This document shows positions 24,764 to 32,506 of a DNA stretch of 34,679 bases, in pieces; position 1 is the stretch's first letter, and every line of letters starts with the position of its first letter. The translations under genes were made by a program, and so were the position numbers. Origin of the DNA: Thiobacillus sp. (GTDB taxonomy: Bacteria > Pseudomonadota > Gammaproteobacteria > Burkholderiales > Thiobacillaceae). The notes under the pieces are model-generated. The model saw only the letters and a list, made by a program, of their open reading frames with translations, was not told the origin of the DNA and did not search any database. The stretch is from assembly GCA_024709165.1 (NCBI GenBank), contig JANJXF010000155.1, positions 1 to 34,679 of the forward strand, written 5' to 3'.

Positions 24764-27052
24764 TCAGAAGCGGTAGGACACCGACACGCCGACGAGGTGC
24801 GCCTTGTAGTCCGGGCTTTCCTGATTGGTGCCAATGACGTTGCCCATGGTGTTCGACAACACACCGTCATAGGCCCAGTCTTTCGAGCGGAAACGCTCAT
24901 ACACATACTTCAGGTTGACCGACACGTCCTTCTGCACCCAATAGCGCCCGAAGAGATCGATCCGGTCGAGCGTGGACGTAACATCGGGCAATGGCAGGGC
25001 AGGCGTGGCCCCGAAGGCCGCGCCGGTTGCGACATCGATCTTGCCCGTCGAATCCGCACGGGTCAAATCGCCGCCGAACTCGAACTTGCCGGACGGTTTG
25101 TAGCGCAAACCCGCGCCGACTGTGACGGTGCGATCCGACGTGTCGACCGTCCAGAACCAGCCCGGATTGAGGTAGTTTGCCTTCACCGCGCCCAGCTGCA
25201 CCGATTGCTGATCGCTTTCATATTTTTCGAGAGAGGCGAACAGGTAGGTCGTGAGCGCATCGCTGGCGGCAAAACTGGCATCGAAGTTCGCTGCCCAGCC
25301 CGTAGCCTCGCGCAGGCCCAGCTCGGACTTGTGATAGTCGTCCTTGTTGTAGTCCACACGGAACTGGAGATCGACCCGCTCCGCGGGCGAAACGTTGGCG
25401 TAGACGCCAAGCTTGTCGCGCTTTCTCGGCGCCAGGAAGAATTTCTTCTGCGTCGGCACGTTGTCCCACAGGCCGTCGTCGGTAGGGCTTATTGGGAGGA
25501 TGCCCGCGATATACGGCGCGTAAGTGTAACTGGCGAGGAAAGGCGCGCCGGCATTGTAGGCGGATGTCCTCCGATCCGAGTAGGCGTATTTGATGCCGCC
25601 ACCCATCGTCTCGCTGAACCGGTGGTTGATCCCTGCCTTGACCGTGTGCTCGCTCTCCCGGTCGATGGCTTCGAAGGTTTTCTTGACCCAGTCGTATTCG
25701 TAGCCGAACTTCAACTTCGTCGGCGCCGCCAGCCTGTAATCGAATTCCGCCGAGATCTGCTGCCGGGTGCTGCTGCCGGGCAGGTTGGTGCGTACCCGGG
25801 AACCTTCCGCAGCGGTGGGGACCGCGCCGGCGCCCTGATTCTGCGAATCTCCGCCGATATACCAGTACTGCGACTGAGGCGTGTCGTTGTCCCGATCGTC
25901 GTACAGGTAGGCGGCGTTGAATTGCAACGCGGGTGTCAGCCTGGAGGTGAGCTTGAGATCGGCATGCGTGGTCGTCACCTCGCCGTCGAGCGAGTTGCGT
26001 GGCAACGGCACGTTCACGGCAAGTGCCGGGTTGACCGAGTACGGCAGGTAAGGCTCGTTCTGGGTCGCGCGCCCAATGCTGAAGCTGCCGGAAATCCGGG
26101 TGTCCTTGGAGTAGCTGTAGCCGCCCGAGGCGTTGATCTGGTGGAACTGGTTGTCCGGTGGCAACCCGAGCTGACCGTAACCGAGCGGGTACCCGACCGC
26201 CGGATTGCCCCACGCCGTGCCTGCGGCATTGAGATAGGGATTCTGCCAGGCAAGTGCCGGATTGGCGTTCTTGAAGAACGATCCGTAATAACCGAACTGG
26301 AGCTGCAGCTTTTCGCCGGCATGACGGATGATGGCCTCGAACTGGTCGGTCGTATAATCGACAGGCTCGGGCAGAATCACCGCGCGCGGGTTGCCGCCAC
26401 TGTTTCCAATGACGGCGCCGATGAAGCGGTTACCCTCCTTGGTTTCGCGCTTGACATTGAGTGCGGCATCCCAACCGGGCACCAGCTGTTTGGTGAACCC
26501 CAAGCCCTGCGCCTTGCGCAGGGTTTCGACATCAAAGGAACGCATGCTGCCGTTGAGCTGCGTCATGCCTGCCGTGTTGTTTGTCGCGACCCAGGTACTG
26601 GGCAGCACCAGCAGGGTGTCGCCGGGATTCACGAAGGGTGTCTGGTAGCTGTCCGAAAACAATTTTGGCAGCTGACTGTATTCAAGACGCACGCCAAAAT
26701 TGCCTTGCCGGCCCGCCTCGACTTTCAGGCTGCGGGAATCCAGACCCAGATCGCGTCCCTCGAACGCAAAGTAACCCCCATCGTCCTTGTTGCGCTGCAC
26801 GCCGCGCACATTGGCGATCAGGTTGCTGCCTTCGTCCAGGCCGGTGAAGTCGCCATATTTGTTGTTGCCACTCGCCGACACATGGCCGTATCCCAGTTCG
26901 ACCTCACTGTCCGGATGCAGCAGGCGGCGGAGCTCTTCCTCTTCCTCGTCGTCGGCCGCCCAGGCGCTGGTGGTGAAACCCGCACCCAAGGCCAGTGCAA
27001 TGGCGACGGCCAGCACATTGTGTGCGAAACACTTGTCAATGTCGTGTGTCAT
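24764..27052 (-). CDS. mtoB: MtrB/PioB/MtoB-type outer-membrane porin
   Basis: The product is 762 residues. It has a signal peptide (cleavage near SAWA-ADDE), then an acidic stretch DDEEEEE, then many amphipathic beta strands with alternating polar and aromatic residues, ending in Phe (VSVSYRF), as outer-membrane barrels do. MtrB/PioB-type barrels form a sheath through which a multiheme cytochrome conducts electrons across the outer membrane. The gene for such a cytochrome lies just upstream (17-bp gap), with a GGGAG ribosome site before this ATG. No CXXC is present near the mature N-terminus, unlike Shewanella MtrB. The family assignment is strong; whether electrons flow in or out is not shown. 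Confidence 0.88.
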   Translation of the reverse strand: MTHDIDKCFAHNVLAVAIALALGAGFTTSAWAADDEEEEELRRLLHPDSEVELGYGHVSASGNNKYGDFTGLDEGSNLIANVRGVQRNKDDGGYFAFEGRDLGLDSRSLKVEAGRQGNFGVRLEYSQLPKLFSDSYQTPFVNPGDTLLVLPSTWVATNNTAGMTQLNGSMRSFDVETLRKAQGLGFTKQLVPGWDAALNVKRETKEGNRFIGAVIGNSGGNPRAVILPEPVDYTTDQFEAIIRHAGEKLQLQFGYYGSFFKNANPALAWQNPYLNAAGTAWGNPAVGYPLGYGQLGLPPDNQFHQINASGGYSYSKDTRISGSFSIGRATQNEPYLPYSVNPALAVNVPLPRNSLDGEVTTTHADLKLTSRLTPALQFNAAYLYDDRDNDTPQSQYWYIGGDSQNQGAGAVPTAAEGSRVRTNLPGSSTRQQISAEFDYRLAAPTKLKFGYEYDWVKKTFEAIDRESEHTVKAGINHRFSETMGGGIKYAYSDRRTSAYNAGAPFLASYTYAPYIAGILPISPTDDGLWDNVPTQKKFFLAPRKRDKLGVYANVSPAERVDLQFRVDYNKDDYHKSELGLREATGWAANFDASFAASDALTTYLFASLEKYESDQQSVQLGAVKANYLNPGWFWTVDTSDRTVTVGAGLRYKPSGKFEFGGDLTRADSTGKIDVATGAAFGATPALPLPDVTSTLDRIDLFGRYWVQKDVSVNLKYVYERFRSKDWAYDGVLSNTMGNVIGTNQESPDYKAHLVGVSVSYRF

Positions 27053-27069
27053 GTCGGTTCTCCCTGTGG

Positions 27070-28002
27070 TTACCGGGTATAACGCGCGCCGGACGGATGG
27101 TTGGTGCCATGGACCTGCGTGTGGCAGTTGAGGCAGGCACGGAGCAGCTGCTGTTGGGCCGGTGCAACCCCTCCCTGAGAGACAGGCAGACCCCGTCCGC
27201 TATAGGCAGTGCCCGGATGCTGCGTGAAATCGTGGCATTGCTGACACAGATAGGGTGGTTTGGTCTTCAGCAACGACGCGTGATTCGAGCCGTGCGGTGT
27301 ATGGCAGTTGAGACAGTTGTCGCTGGCGGGCGGATGCTCCCACAGGAAGGGACCGCGCTTTTCCGCATGACAGGTGTAGCACGTCTCGACCACAGTGCTC
27401 TTCGCCAGCTGTTTCGGCCCGGTGGAACCATGCGGATTGTGACAGTCGGAACAGACCACCTTGCCTTCCTTGATCGGATGGTGGGAGGCGCGGAAGGACT
27501 GGGCGCGCTGCTCTTTGTGGCAGGCGTAGCAGACTTCCGGCTGCGTCTGCTTGCTGAGCACCTTGTCGTGCTGGGTGTGCACCTGGTGGCAGGACGCGCA
27601 CGCAAGATTGCCATTGGCGTGCTGGCTGCTTGCCCAGTGCATGCGCTTGCCACCCTTGTGGCAGCCCAGACAGGCCTCGTTCTGCGCGGCGACCGGAGTG
27701 AATGATCCTCTCCTGAAGCTGCGGTCGACTTTCGGCCGATCTTTCAGCCCCTGCGGATTCTCAGCATGCAGGGTACTTTCGCCGTGACAGCCGACACAGC
27801 CCAGATTGCGCCCGTCTGCCGCCACGCCATGCCGGGTCTTGGCGATGGCGAGCACCGGAGCAGAGTCCGTTTCGTCGTGGCAGCGGGTGCACTTGGCATC
27901 GCCTTTGTAAATCACGTCGGCGGCTGCCGCGTCGACGACAAAGCCAAACGCCAGAAACATACCCAGCGTCCAAGTCATGAGTGAATGTCGCATGCCGATC
28001 AT
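27070..28002 (-). CDS. mtoA: Decaheme c-type cytochrome, MtrA/MtoA (DmsE) family
   Basis: The product is 310 residues from an ATG with a GGGGAG ribosome site. A signal peptide ends near VVDAAAA. Ten CXXCH motifs are present: CTRCH, CVGCH, CLGCH, CASCH, CYACH, CSDCH, CYTCH, CLNCH, CQQCH and CLNCH. The length matches MtrA/MtoA rather than the N-terminally extended PioA. These proteins sit inside the MtrB-type barrel as a heme wire across the outer membrane, used for Fe(II) oxidation (Mto, Pio) or metal reduction (Mtr). The next gene encodes the barrel. An upstream in-frame extension to 28095 is rejected because it lacks a ribosome site and precedes the signal peptide. Confidence 0.93.
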   Translation of the reverse strand: MIGMRHSLMTWTLGMFLAFGFVVDAAAADVIYKGDAKCTRCHDETDSAPVLAIAKTRHGVAADGRNLGCVGCHGESTLHAENPQGLKDRPKVDRSFRRGSFTPVAAQNEACLGCHKGGKRMHWASSQHANGNLACASCHQVHTQHDKVLSKQTQPEVCYACHKEQRAQSFRASHHPIKEGKVVCSDCHNPHGSTGPKQLAKSTVVETCYTCHAEKRGPFLWEHPPASDNCLNCHTPHGSNHASLLKTKPPYLCQQCHDFTQHPGTAYSGRGLPVSQGGVAPAQQQLLRACLNCHTQVHGTNHPSGARYTR

Positions 28003-28102
28003 GGTTCTCCCCTTTTTCAGGAACGCTCCTTCAAATCTTCCAACAACCCGGACTGCATCAGATGCCGCAAACTGCGCTGCACGTCCGGTCCTCAATTGAT
28101 CT

Positions 28103-28687
28103 TTAATTGATCTTTATGTCCTGCGGCCCCAGATCGCCTTCCGGTTCTTCATGGGCGATCGCGAAATGGCAGTCGATACACGCCATCTTCTCGGCCTTGG
28201 CCTTGGCATGACGGGACTGCGCCTTCTCGGTCGTATTCGCTTTATCCAGATCGTGGCAGGAACGACATTCGCGGGAATCGGTAGCTTTCATGTAGGTCCA
28301 CACGCGCACGGCCAGTTCGTGGCGCTTGGCCTCGAATTTCTCGCGGGTATCTATCGACCCGGTGACGAAGTGTCCCCACAGCTCGCGTACTGCACCGATC
28401 TTGCGGAAATACAGGGGAATCCCCACGCGCGGCACATGGCAGTCCGGGCAGGTGGCGCGCACGCCGGTACGGTTGACGTCATGAACCGTATCCTTGTGCT
28501 CGTCGGCCAGGTAGCTCATTTCGTGACAGGCTGTCGTGCAGAATTTCTCCGTACCGGTCAGCAGCAGCGCCGTGCTCGTCGCGCCCACGATGACCAATCC
28601 GATGGCAATCCCGCCGATCAGTACCAGTGCGGGGCCAAGAGGTCTGGCACACCAGCGTCTGAGCCGCTCTCCAGTTTTTTTCAGCAT
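28103..28687 (-). CDS. cymA: NapC/NirT/CymA-type tetraheme quinol-linked cytochrome
   Basis: The product is 194 residues. One N-terminal membrane helix (about 19–43) anchors a periplasmic domain with four heme sites: CTTACH (50–55), CPDCH (80–84), CRSCH (141–145) and CIDCH (170–174). The first is CX3CH rather than CXXCH, and is followed by Glu-Met as in NapC-type proteins, whose Met may ligate that heme. This family exchanges electrons between membrane quinol and periplasmic partners. Between a soluble cytochrome gene and a decaheme gene, it is the likely link of the surface conduit to the quinone pool. The symbol marks the functional type, not a proven ortholog. Confidence 0.88.
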   Translation of the reverse strand: MLKKTGERLRRWCARPLGPALVLIGGIAIGLVIVGATSTALLLTGTEKFCTTACHEMSYLADEHKDTVHDVNRTGVRATCPDCHVPRVGIPLYFRKIGAVRELWGHFVTGSIDTREKFEAKRHELAVRVWTYMKATDSRECRSCHDLDKANTTEKAQSRHAKAKAEKMACIDCHFAIAHEEPEGDLGPQDIKIN

Positions 28688-28712
28688 GCACCTTGCCCCC
28701 CCATGTCGAACG

Positions 28713-29054
28713 TCAGAGCGACAATATCCAGTCGATCAGATTCTTGATCTCCGCATCGCTGCCTTTGAGGATTTTGTGCTCTTCCTCCTTGCCCTCGACC
28801 TTGACCTTCGGACCGGTGGTCATGTGTGTGCGCAGCTTCTGTACCGCATCCGCCTCGCCCTTGCGCTTTTCCGCCACTTCCTTGTAGGACGGTCCGTCCT
28901 TCTTCTTGCTCAATGCGTGGCACTTGAAGCAGTCATTTTTTTTCAGCAGGGCCTTCGCAGCATCTTCATCGGCTGCGTGGACCGACAAGGCACCCGCCGA
29001 CAGACCGACGATCGCCGCGGCAAGAGTGATTTTCTTCATCAAAAGCTTGTGCAT
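28713..29054 (-). CDS. Periplasmic monoheme cytochrome c, MtoD-like
   Basis: The product is 113 residues, with a GGAGAG ribosome site before the ATG. A signal peptide (KKITLAAAIVGLSAGALSVHA) leads to a small class I cytochrome c with one CFKCH. C-terminal helix residues (EIKNLIDWILSL) match the usual last helix. Soluble monoheme proteins such as MtoD of Sideroxydans carry electrons across the periplasm beside MtoAB–CymA systems, and this gene heads such an operon. The mature part is very Lys-rich, which suits docking to acidic partners such as the porin's acidic N-terminus; that pairing is only a suggestion. Confidence 0.88.
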   Translation of the reverse strand: MHKLLMKKITLAAAIVGLSAGALSVHAADEDAAKALLKKNDCFKCHALSKKKDGPSYKEVAEKRKGEADAVQKLRTHMTTGPKVKVEGKEEEHKILKGSDAEIKNLIDWILSL

Positions 29055-29234
29055 CGGGCTCTCCTTGAAAAATGCAGCTGTCGAAGCGCATTCAGTTTTT
29101 TTATAGGCCAGGTTGCCTGACTTAACGATAGCGCCCTTCGTGAGGCAGTTCTTGTCTGGAAGGGAACGATCTTTTGCCCAGAAATGAACAGCCAGACAAG
29201 ACGACGCAAGCTTTCAGTCACGGCTCGCCCGGGC
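29055..29234 (-). promoter_or_regulatory. Probable promoter region of the electron-conduit operon
   Basis: The 180 bp between the AraC-type gene and the monoheme cytochrome gene is A+T-richer than its flanks and holds no ORF. On the minus strand TATAAA, inside a run of A, is a possible -10, with TCGTTA 17 bp upstream as a weak -35; a weak -35 would fit an activator-dependent promoter. A short CAGG…CCTG dyad lies in the spacer. No clear terminator separates it from the AraC gene. Confidence 0.35.
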
Positions 29235-30182
29235 TCAGCCCGCGCGAACTTCACATGGCGACAAGCCGAAATGTTTTCGGAAACTCCGCGAGAAATGCGC
29301 CTGATCGCTGAACCCCCAGGCATGGGCCACCTTGCAGATCGACAAGCGACATCCCGGCTGTTCGAGCTGCTCGCGGGCGCGTACGAGACGTTCCTTCTTC
29401 ACCCAGTTCATGAGCGAGAGCGGCTCGTCCTCGAAAAGACGATGGATGTAGCGCGGCGAAAGCTTGACGCCCGTGGCAATGACGTCGATGTGCAACGCGG
29501 GATGCCGCAAATGCGCGAGGGCGTACTGTTTGACCCGCTCCAGGTGATAGGCGCGCAGGCCCGGCGACCGGGGAATGTGACCGGGTTGCCGCGAACACAG
29601 GGCGGCACGCAGAAGTCCAGTCGTGAGAAAGGGCAAGTCTTCCGAGCCCGGTCCATGGAAGATGCCGGGATGTGCAGCAAGCGCGCGCAGGTGCTCTGCG
29701 AACACAGCGGGGGCACCCGCTTCGGTAGGCATGGCAACCCCGACAAGCCCCGACCAGTCCGTGATTGCCGGGGCGAGCATCGATTCCGGCACGACCATGC
29801 AAATCTGCCGGTAATCCTCGTGAAAGTGCAGGCTGTTGGCTGCGCCGACGCGATGAATGACAAGATCGCCAGGTCCGATAAGCGCTTCCCTGCCCTCGGC
29901 ACGCACGGTGCAACGGCCTTGCAGTTGAAGATGGGCGACGATGTTGGGTGCTCCCGAGCCGCCCTCGTGCCGTGCGCTCAGATGGGCGGTACCCGCGCCC
30001 TTGACGAGCACCAGGGGCGCGGCCGGTGCCATGTCGATTTCCATGTTGATGCCAAACGGCCGATGCTTTTCCGGCTCGACCCTGTATTCGGCACCGAACA
30101 ACGAAGCGGTACGATCCTGCCACCAGTCGACACGCTCGGCGGCGGCGATGGTGTCCGTAGTCAGCAACAAGTCCTCGAGCAT
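29235..30182 (-). CDS. AraC-family transcriptional regulator
   Basis: The product is 315 residues from an ATG with GGGGAG upstream; the longer frame would need a TTG. The N-terminal half (about 25–190) resembles the AraC-binding-like domain of the FeaR/TfdR-type activators (HLQLQGRCTVRAEGREALIGPGDLVIH). The C-terminal ~100 residues hold two helix-turn-helix motifs (DVIATGVKLSPRYIHRLFEDE; VAHAWGFSDQAHFSRSFRKHFG). It precedes the cytochrome operon on the same strand, so it is the first candidate for its regulator. The inducer is unknown; this N-terminal type often senses small organic molecules, so a link to the conduit is not certain. Confidence 0.88.
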   Translation of the reverse strand: MLEDLLLTTDTIAAAERVDWWQDRTASLFGAEYRVEPEKHRPFGINMEIDMAPAAPLVLVKGAGTAHLSARHEGGSGAPNIVAHLQLQGRCTVRAEGREALIGPGDLVIHRVGAANSLHFHEDYRQICMVVPESMLAPAITDWSGLVGVAMPTEAGAPAVFAEHLRALAAHPGIFHGPGSEDLPFLTTGLLRAALCSRQPGHIPRSPGLRAYHLERVKQYALAHLRHPALHIDVIATGVKLSPRYIHRLFEDEPLSLMNWVKKERLVRAREQLEQPGCRLSICKVAHAWGFSDQAHFSRSFRKHFGLSPCEVRAG

Positions 30183-30198
30183 GGAAATCTCCCCATCA

Positions 30199-30232
30199 CA
30201 CAATGAATGTTTTTTCGTTTTCCTTCATTGTG
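30199..30232. promoter_or_regulatory. Inverted repeat upstream of the AraC-type gene
   Basis: CACAATGAA (30199–30207) and TTCATTGTG (30224–30232) are perfect 9-bp arms with a 16-bp A+T-rich spacer. It lies 17 bp before the AraC-type start, where it could be an autoregulatory operator or a hairpin in the leader near the ribosome site. Confidence 0.5.
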
Positions 30233-30350
30233 GCTGGTGCGCTCCTTTGCCCATCCTGCACCAGCGCAGCGTGAACTATGCGAAGCCTGCGCTGCACTGT
30301 CAAGCGGTTGCGACAGCGGCAGGCGCAAGCACGAGGAACTCACGGCCGGA

Positions 30351-30377
30351 TTGGCACTCCGAGACCGAGAGTGCTAA
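30351..30377 (+). promoter_or_regulatory. CIRCE (HrcA operator) over the rpoH promoter
   Basis: TTGGCACTC–9 bp–GAGTGCTAA matches the CIRCE consensus TTAGCACTC–N9–GAGTGCTAA with one change and the exact spacer. A sigma-70-like promoter lies within it: TTGGCA (30351–30356) and TAAACT (30375–30380), 18 bp apart. HrcA bound here would block rpoH transcription until heat shock. Confidence 0.9.
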
Positions 30378-30405
30378 ACTTATTTTTCAGGAGGAAAATC
30401 CACAG

Positions 30406-31251
<846 letters not shown>

Positions 31252-31301
31252 GGTCTGTCAACAGGTCCTGATCCGCGCGATATCACCGACACCCCGAGAT
31301 C

Positions 31302-31322
31302 AGCCCCGCCGCGCGCGGGGCT
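31302..31322 (+). terminator. Intrinsic terminator of rpoH
   Basis: AGCCCCGC (31302–31309) pairs with GCGGGGCT (31315–31322), followed by GTTTCATTT. The T-run is imperfect, so efficiency is uncertain. Confidence 0.65.
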
Positions 31323-31413
31323 GTTTCATTTCCGCGAAACCCGATGGAGCGCTGCGAAGCCCATGCCGCGGCACCCGCCACGGCCGGACTGCGCACCGGC
31401 CGGGTGTGCCGGG

Positions 31414-31521
31414 TCAGAACAGCTTGGCGACGATGACCGAGAGGATGCTGAACCAGGACCACACGATCAAGGCGATGACGACGACCATGGGGAAGCCCTG
31501 GAAAGTGAGAAGGTGTTTCAT
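31414..31521 (-). CDS. 35-residue single-helix membrane protein coupled to ccoS
   Basis: The product (MKHLLTFQGFPMVVV…IVAKLF) is 35 residues with one membrane helix from about residue 11 to 32. Its ATG overlaps the ccoS stop as ATGA, the same coupling used between all genes of this cluster, so translation is likely. No named family is recognised. Tiny single-helix subunits are known in cbb3 oxidases (CcoQ, CcoM), and small assembly proteins accompany other heme-copper oxidases, so a role in the oxidase is a reasonable guess by position and size only. Confidence 0.65.
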   Translation of the reverse strand: MKHLLTFQGFPMVVVIALIVWSWFSILSVIVAKLF

Positions 31522-31742
31522 TGCGTGCGCTCCGTCGGGGGTGTGGGAATGGTAGGTGAATCGGGGGCCGCCTTCAAGTCGTGCGAGGGAAGCCTGGGGT
31601 CGTCGTCGTCCATGAGGATGCGCGCGGCGGGCCCTTCGAGGTCGTCGAACTGGCCACTGCGGATCGACCAGAGGACGCCGACGACGATGAACAGGACGAA
31701 CAGCCCCGACAGCAGCAGGAGGAAGACGAGAATGCCGCTCAC
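31518..31742 (-). CDS. ccoS: cbb3 oxidase maturation protein CcoS
   Basis: The product is 74 residues. It has an N-terminal membrane helix (about 3–26) followed by the CcoS hallmark SGQFDDLEGPAARILMDDD. The Pro/Thr-rich C-terminal tail is variable. CcoS is needed for insertion of heme and copper into the cbb3 oxidase. It overlaps the FixH-like gene and the following 35-residue ORF by 4 nt each. The usual preceding gene, ccoI (copper ATPase), is not here. Confidence 0.93.
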   Translation of the reverse strand: MSGILVFLLLLSGLFVLFIVVGVLWSIRSGQFDDLEGPAARILMDDDDPRLPSHDLKAAPDSPTIPTPPTERTQ

Positions 31743-32506
31743 TGGACGACGAGTTCGCGGGTGTCGCGGTAGCGTTCGGCGCCATCGCGCTGCAGGCGCA
31801 GCTCGGCAAGCCAGCGGCCGGCGGCGGGCAGTTCGAGGACGGCGCGATATTCACCGGGATTGATTGCGTTCAGCGCCAGGGTCTGCGCGGGCTGCGCAGC
31901 GCCCGGGCGCAACAGGCGCAGTTCGGCCGCGACGCGTTCGACGGGCAGGCCGGTGCGATCGCGCACACGTACCGTCAGCGCGCGCGAGGGGCCGTCGCTG
32001 TCGAGCCCTTCGAGTTCGACGCGCCAGCCGAGAACGGACTCGCGGTGCGCCTGCGAGAGTTCGGCAGAGACGCTCCGGGCGGCATCCTGGCCGTGGGCGA
32101 CCACGCCGGAAAAGCCGCTGTAGACCGAGTCGCCGCCGAGCCACCAGCGTGCGAGCGGCGCGGGCAGGCCACGCGTGGAAACATACAGCAGCCCGGCGTT
32201 GACGACGACGACGCCAGCGAGGAAAACCACCAGCAGCACCGGCACCCAGTGCACACGGGCGCCGCCCCGGCGCGCGCTGGTCATGGCGTTGAGCGCATAC
32301 GCGGCGGCGGCGAACACGGAGATGTGGATGGCCAGCACGTCGAGGCCCGGCCAGCGGGCCGCGGCGTGAACGAAATATGCGAGGAGCGGAACGAGCGCGG
32401 CGACCCCGGCGCGCAGGCGCGGCGCCAGGCCAGGGATGAAACCCGCAAGAAAATAAAGAAGCAGAACGCCGGCAAGCCCGCCGAACAGCGTGACCAGCGT
32501 GCTCAC
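31739..32506 (-). CDS. FixH/CcoH-like protein with N-terminal membrane extension
   Basis: The product is 255 residues from a GTG that overlaps the ccoG stop. Typical CcoH/FixH is about 150–170 residues with one helix. Here three hydrophobic segments (about 4–25, 30–50, 55–75) precede the FixH-like helix (WVPVLLVVFLAGVVVVNAGLLYVS) and a periplasmic beta-rich domain ending AGRWLAELRLQRDGAERYRDTRELVV, as in FixH. CcoH aids cbb3 assembly and stability. The extra N-terminal helices are unexplained. Placement between ccoG and ccoS supports the call. Confidence 0.78.
   Translation of the reverse strand: MSTLVTLFGGLAGVLLLYFLAGFIPGLAPRLRAGVAALVPLLAYFVHAAARWPGLDVLAIHISVFAAAAYALNAMTSARRGGARVHWVPVLLVVFLAGVVVVNAGLLYVSTRGLPAPLARWWLGGDSVYSGFSGVVAHGQDAARSVSAELSQAHRESVLGWRVELEGLDSDGPSRALTVRVRDRTGLPVERVAAELRLLRPGAAQPAQTLALNAINPGEYRAVLELPAAGRWLAELRLQRDGAERYRDTRELVVQ

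Noticed and set aside
24686-27082. 798-codon plus-strand open frame opposite the porin gene
   Set aside because: It lacks any domain or ribosome site, and the minus-strand frame has a signal peptide and barrel features; GC-rich DNA often leaves the antisense frame open.
28003-28095. N-terminal extension of the decaheme cytochrome
   Set aside because: It places about 31 residues before the signal peptide; the ATG at 28002 has a good ribosome site.
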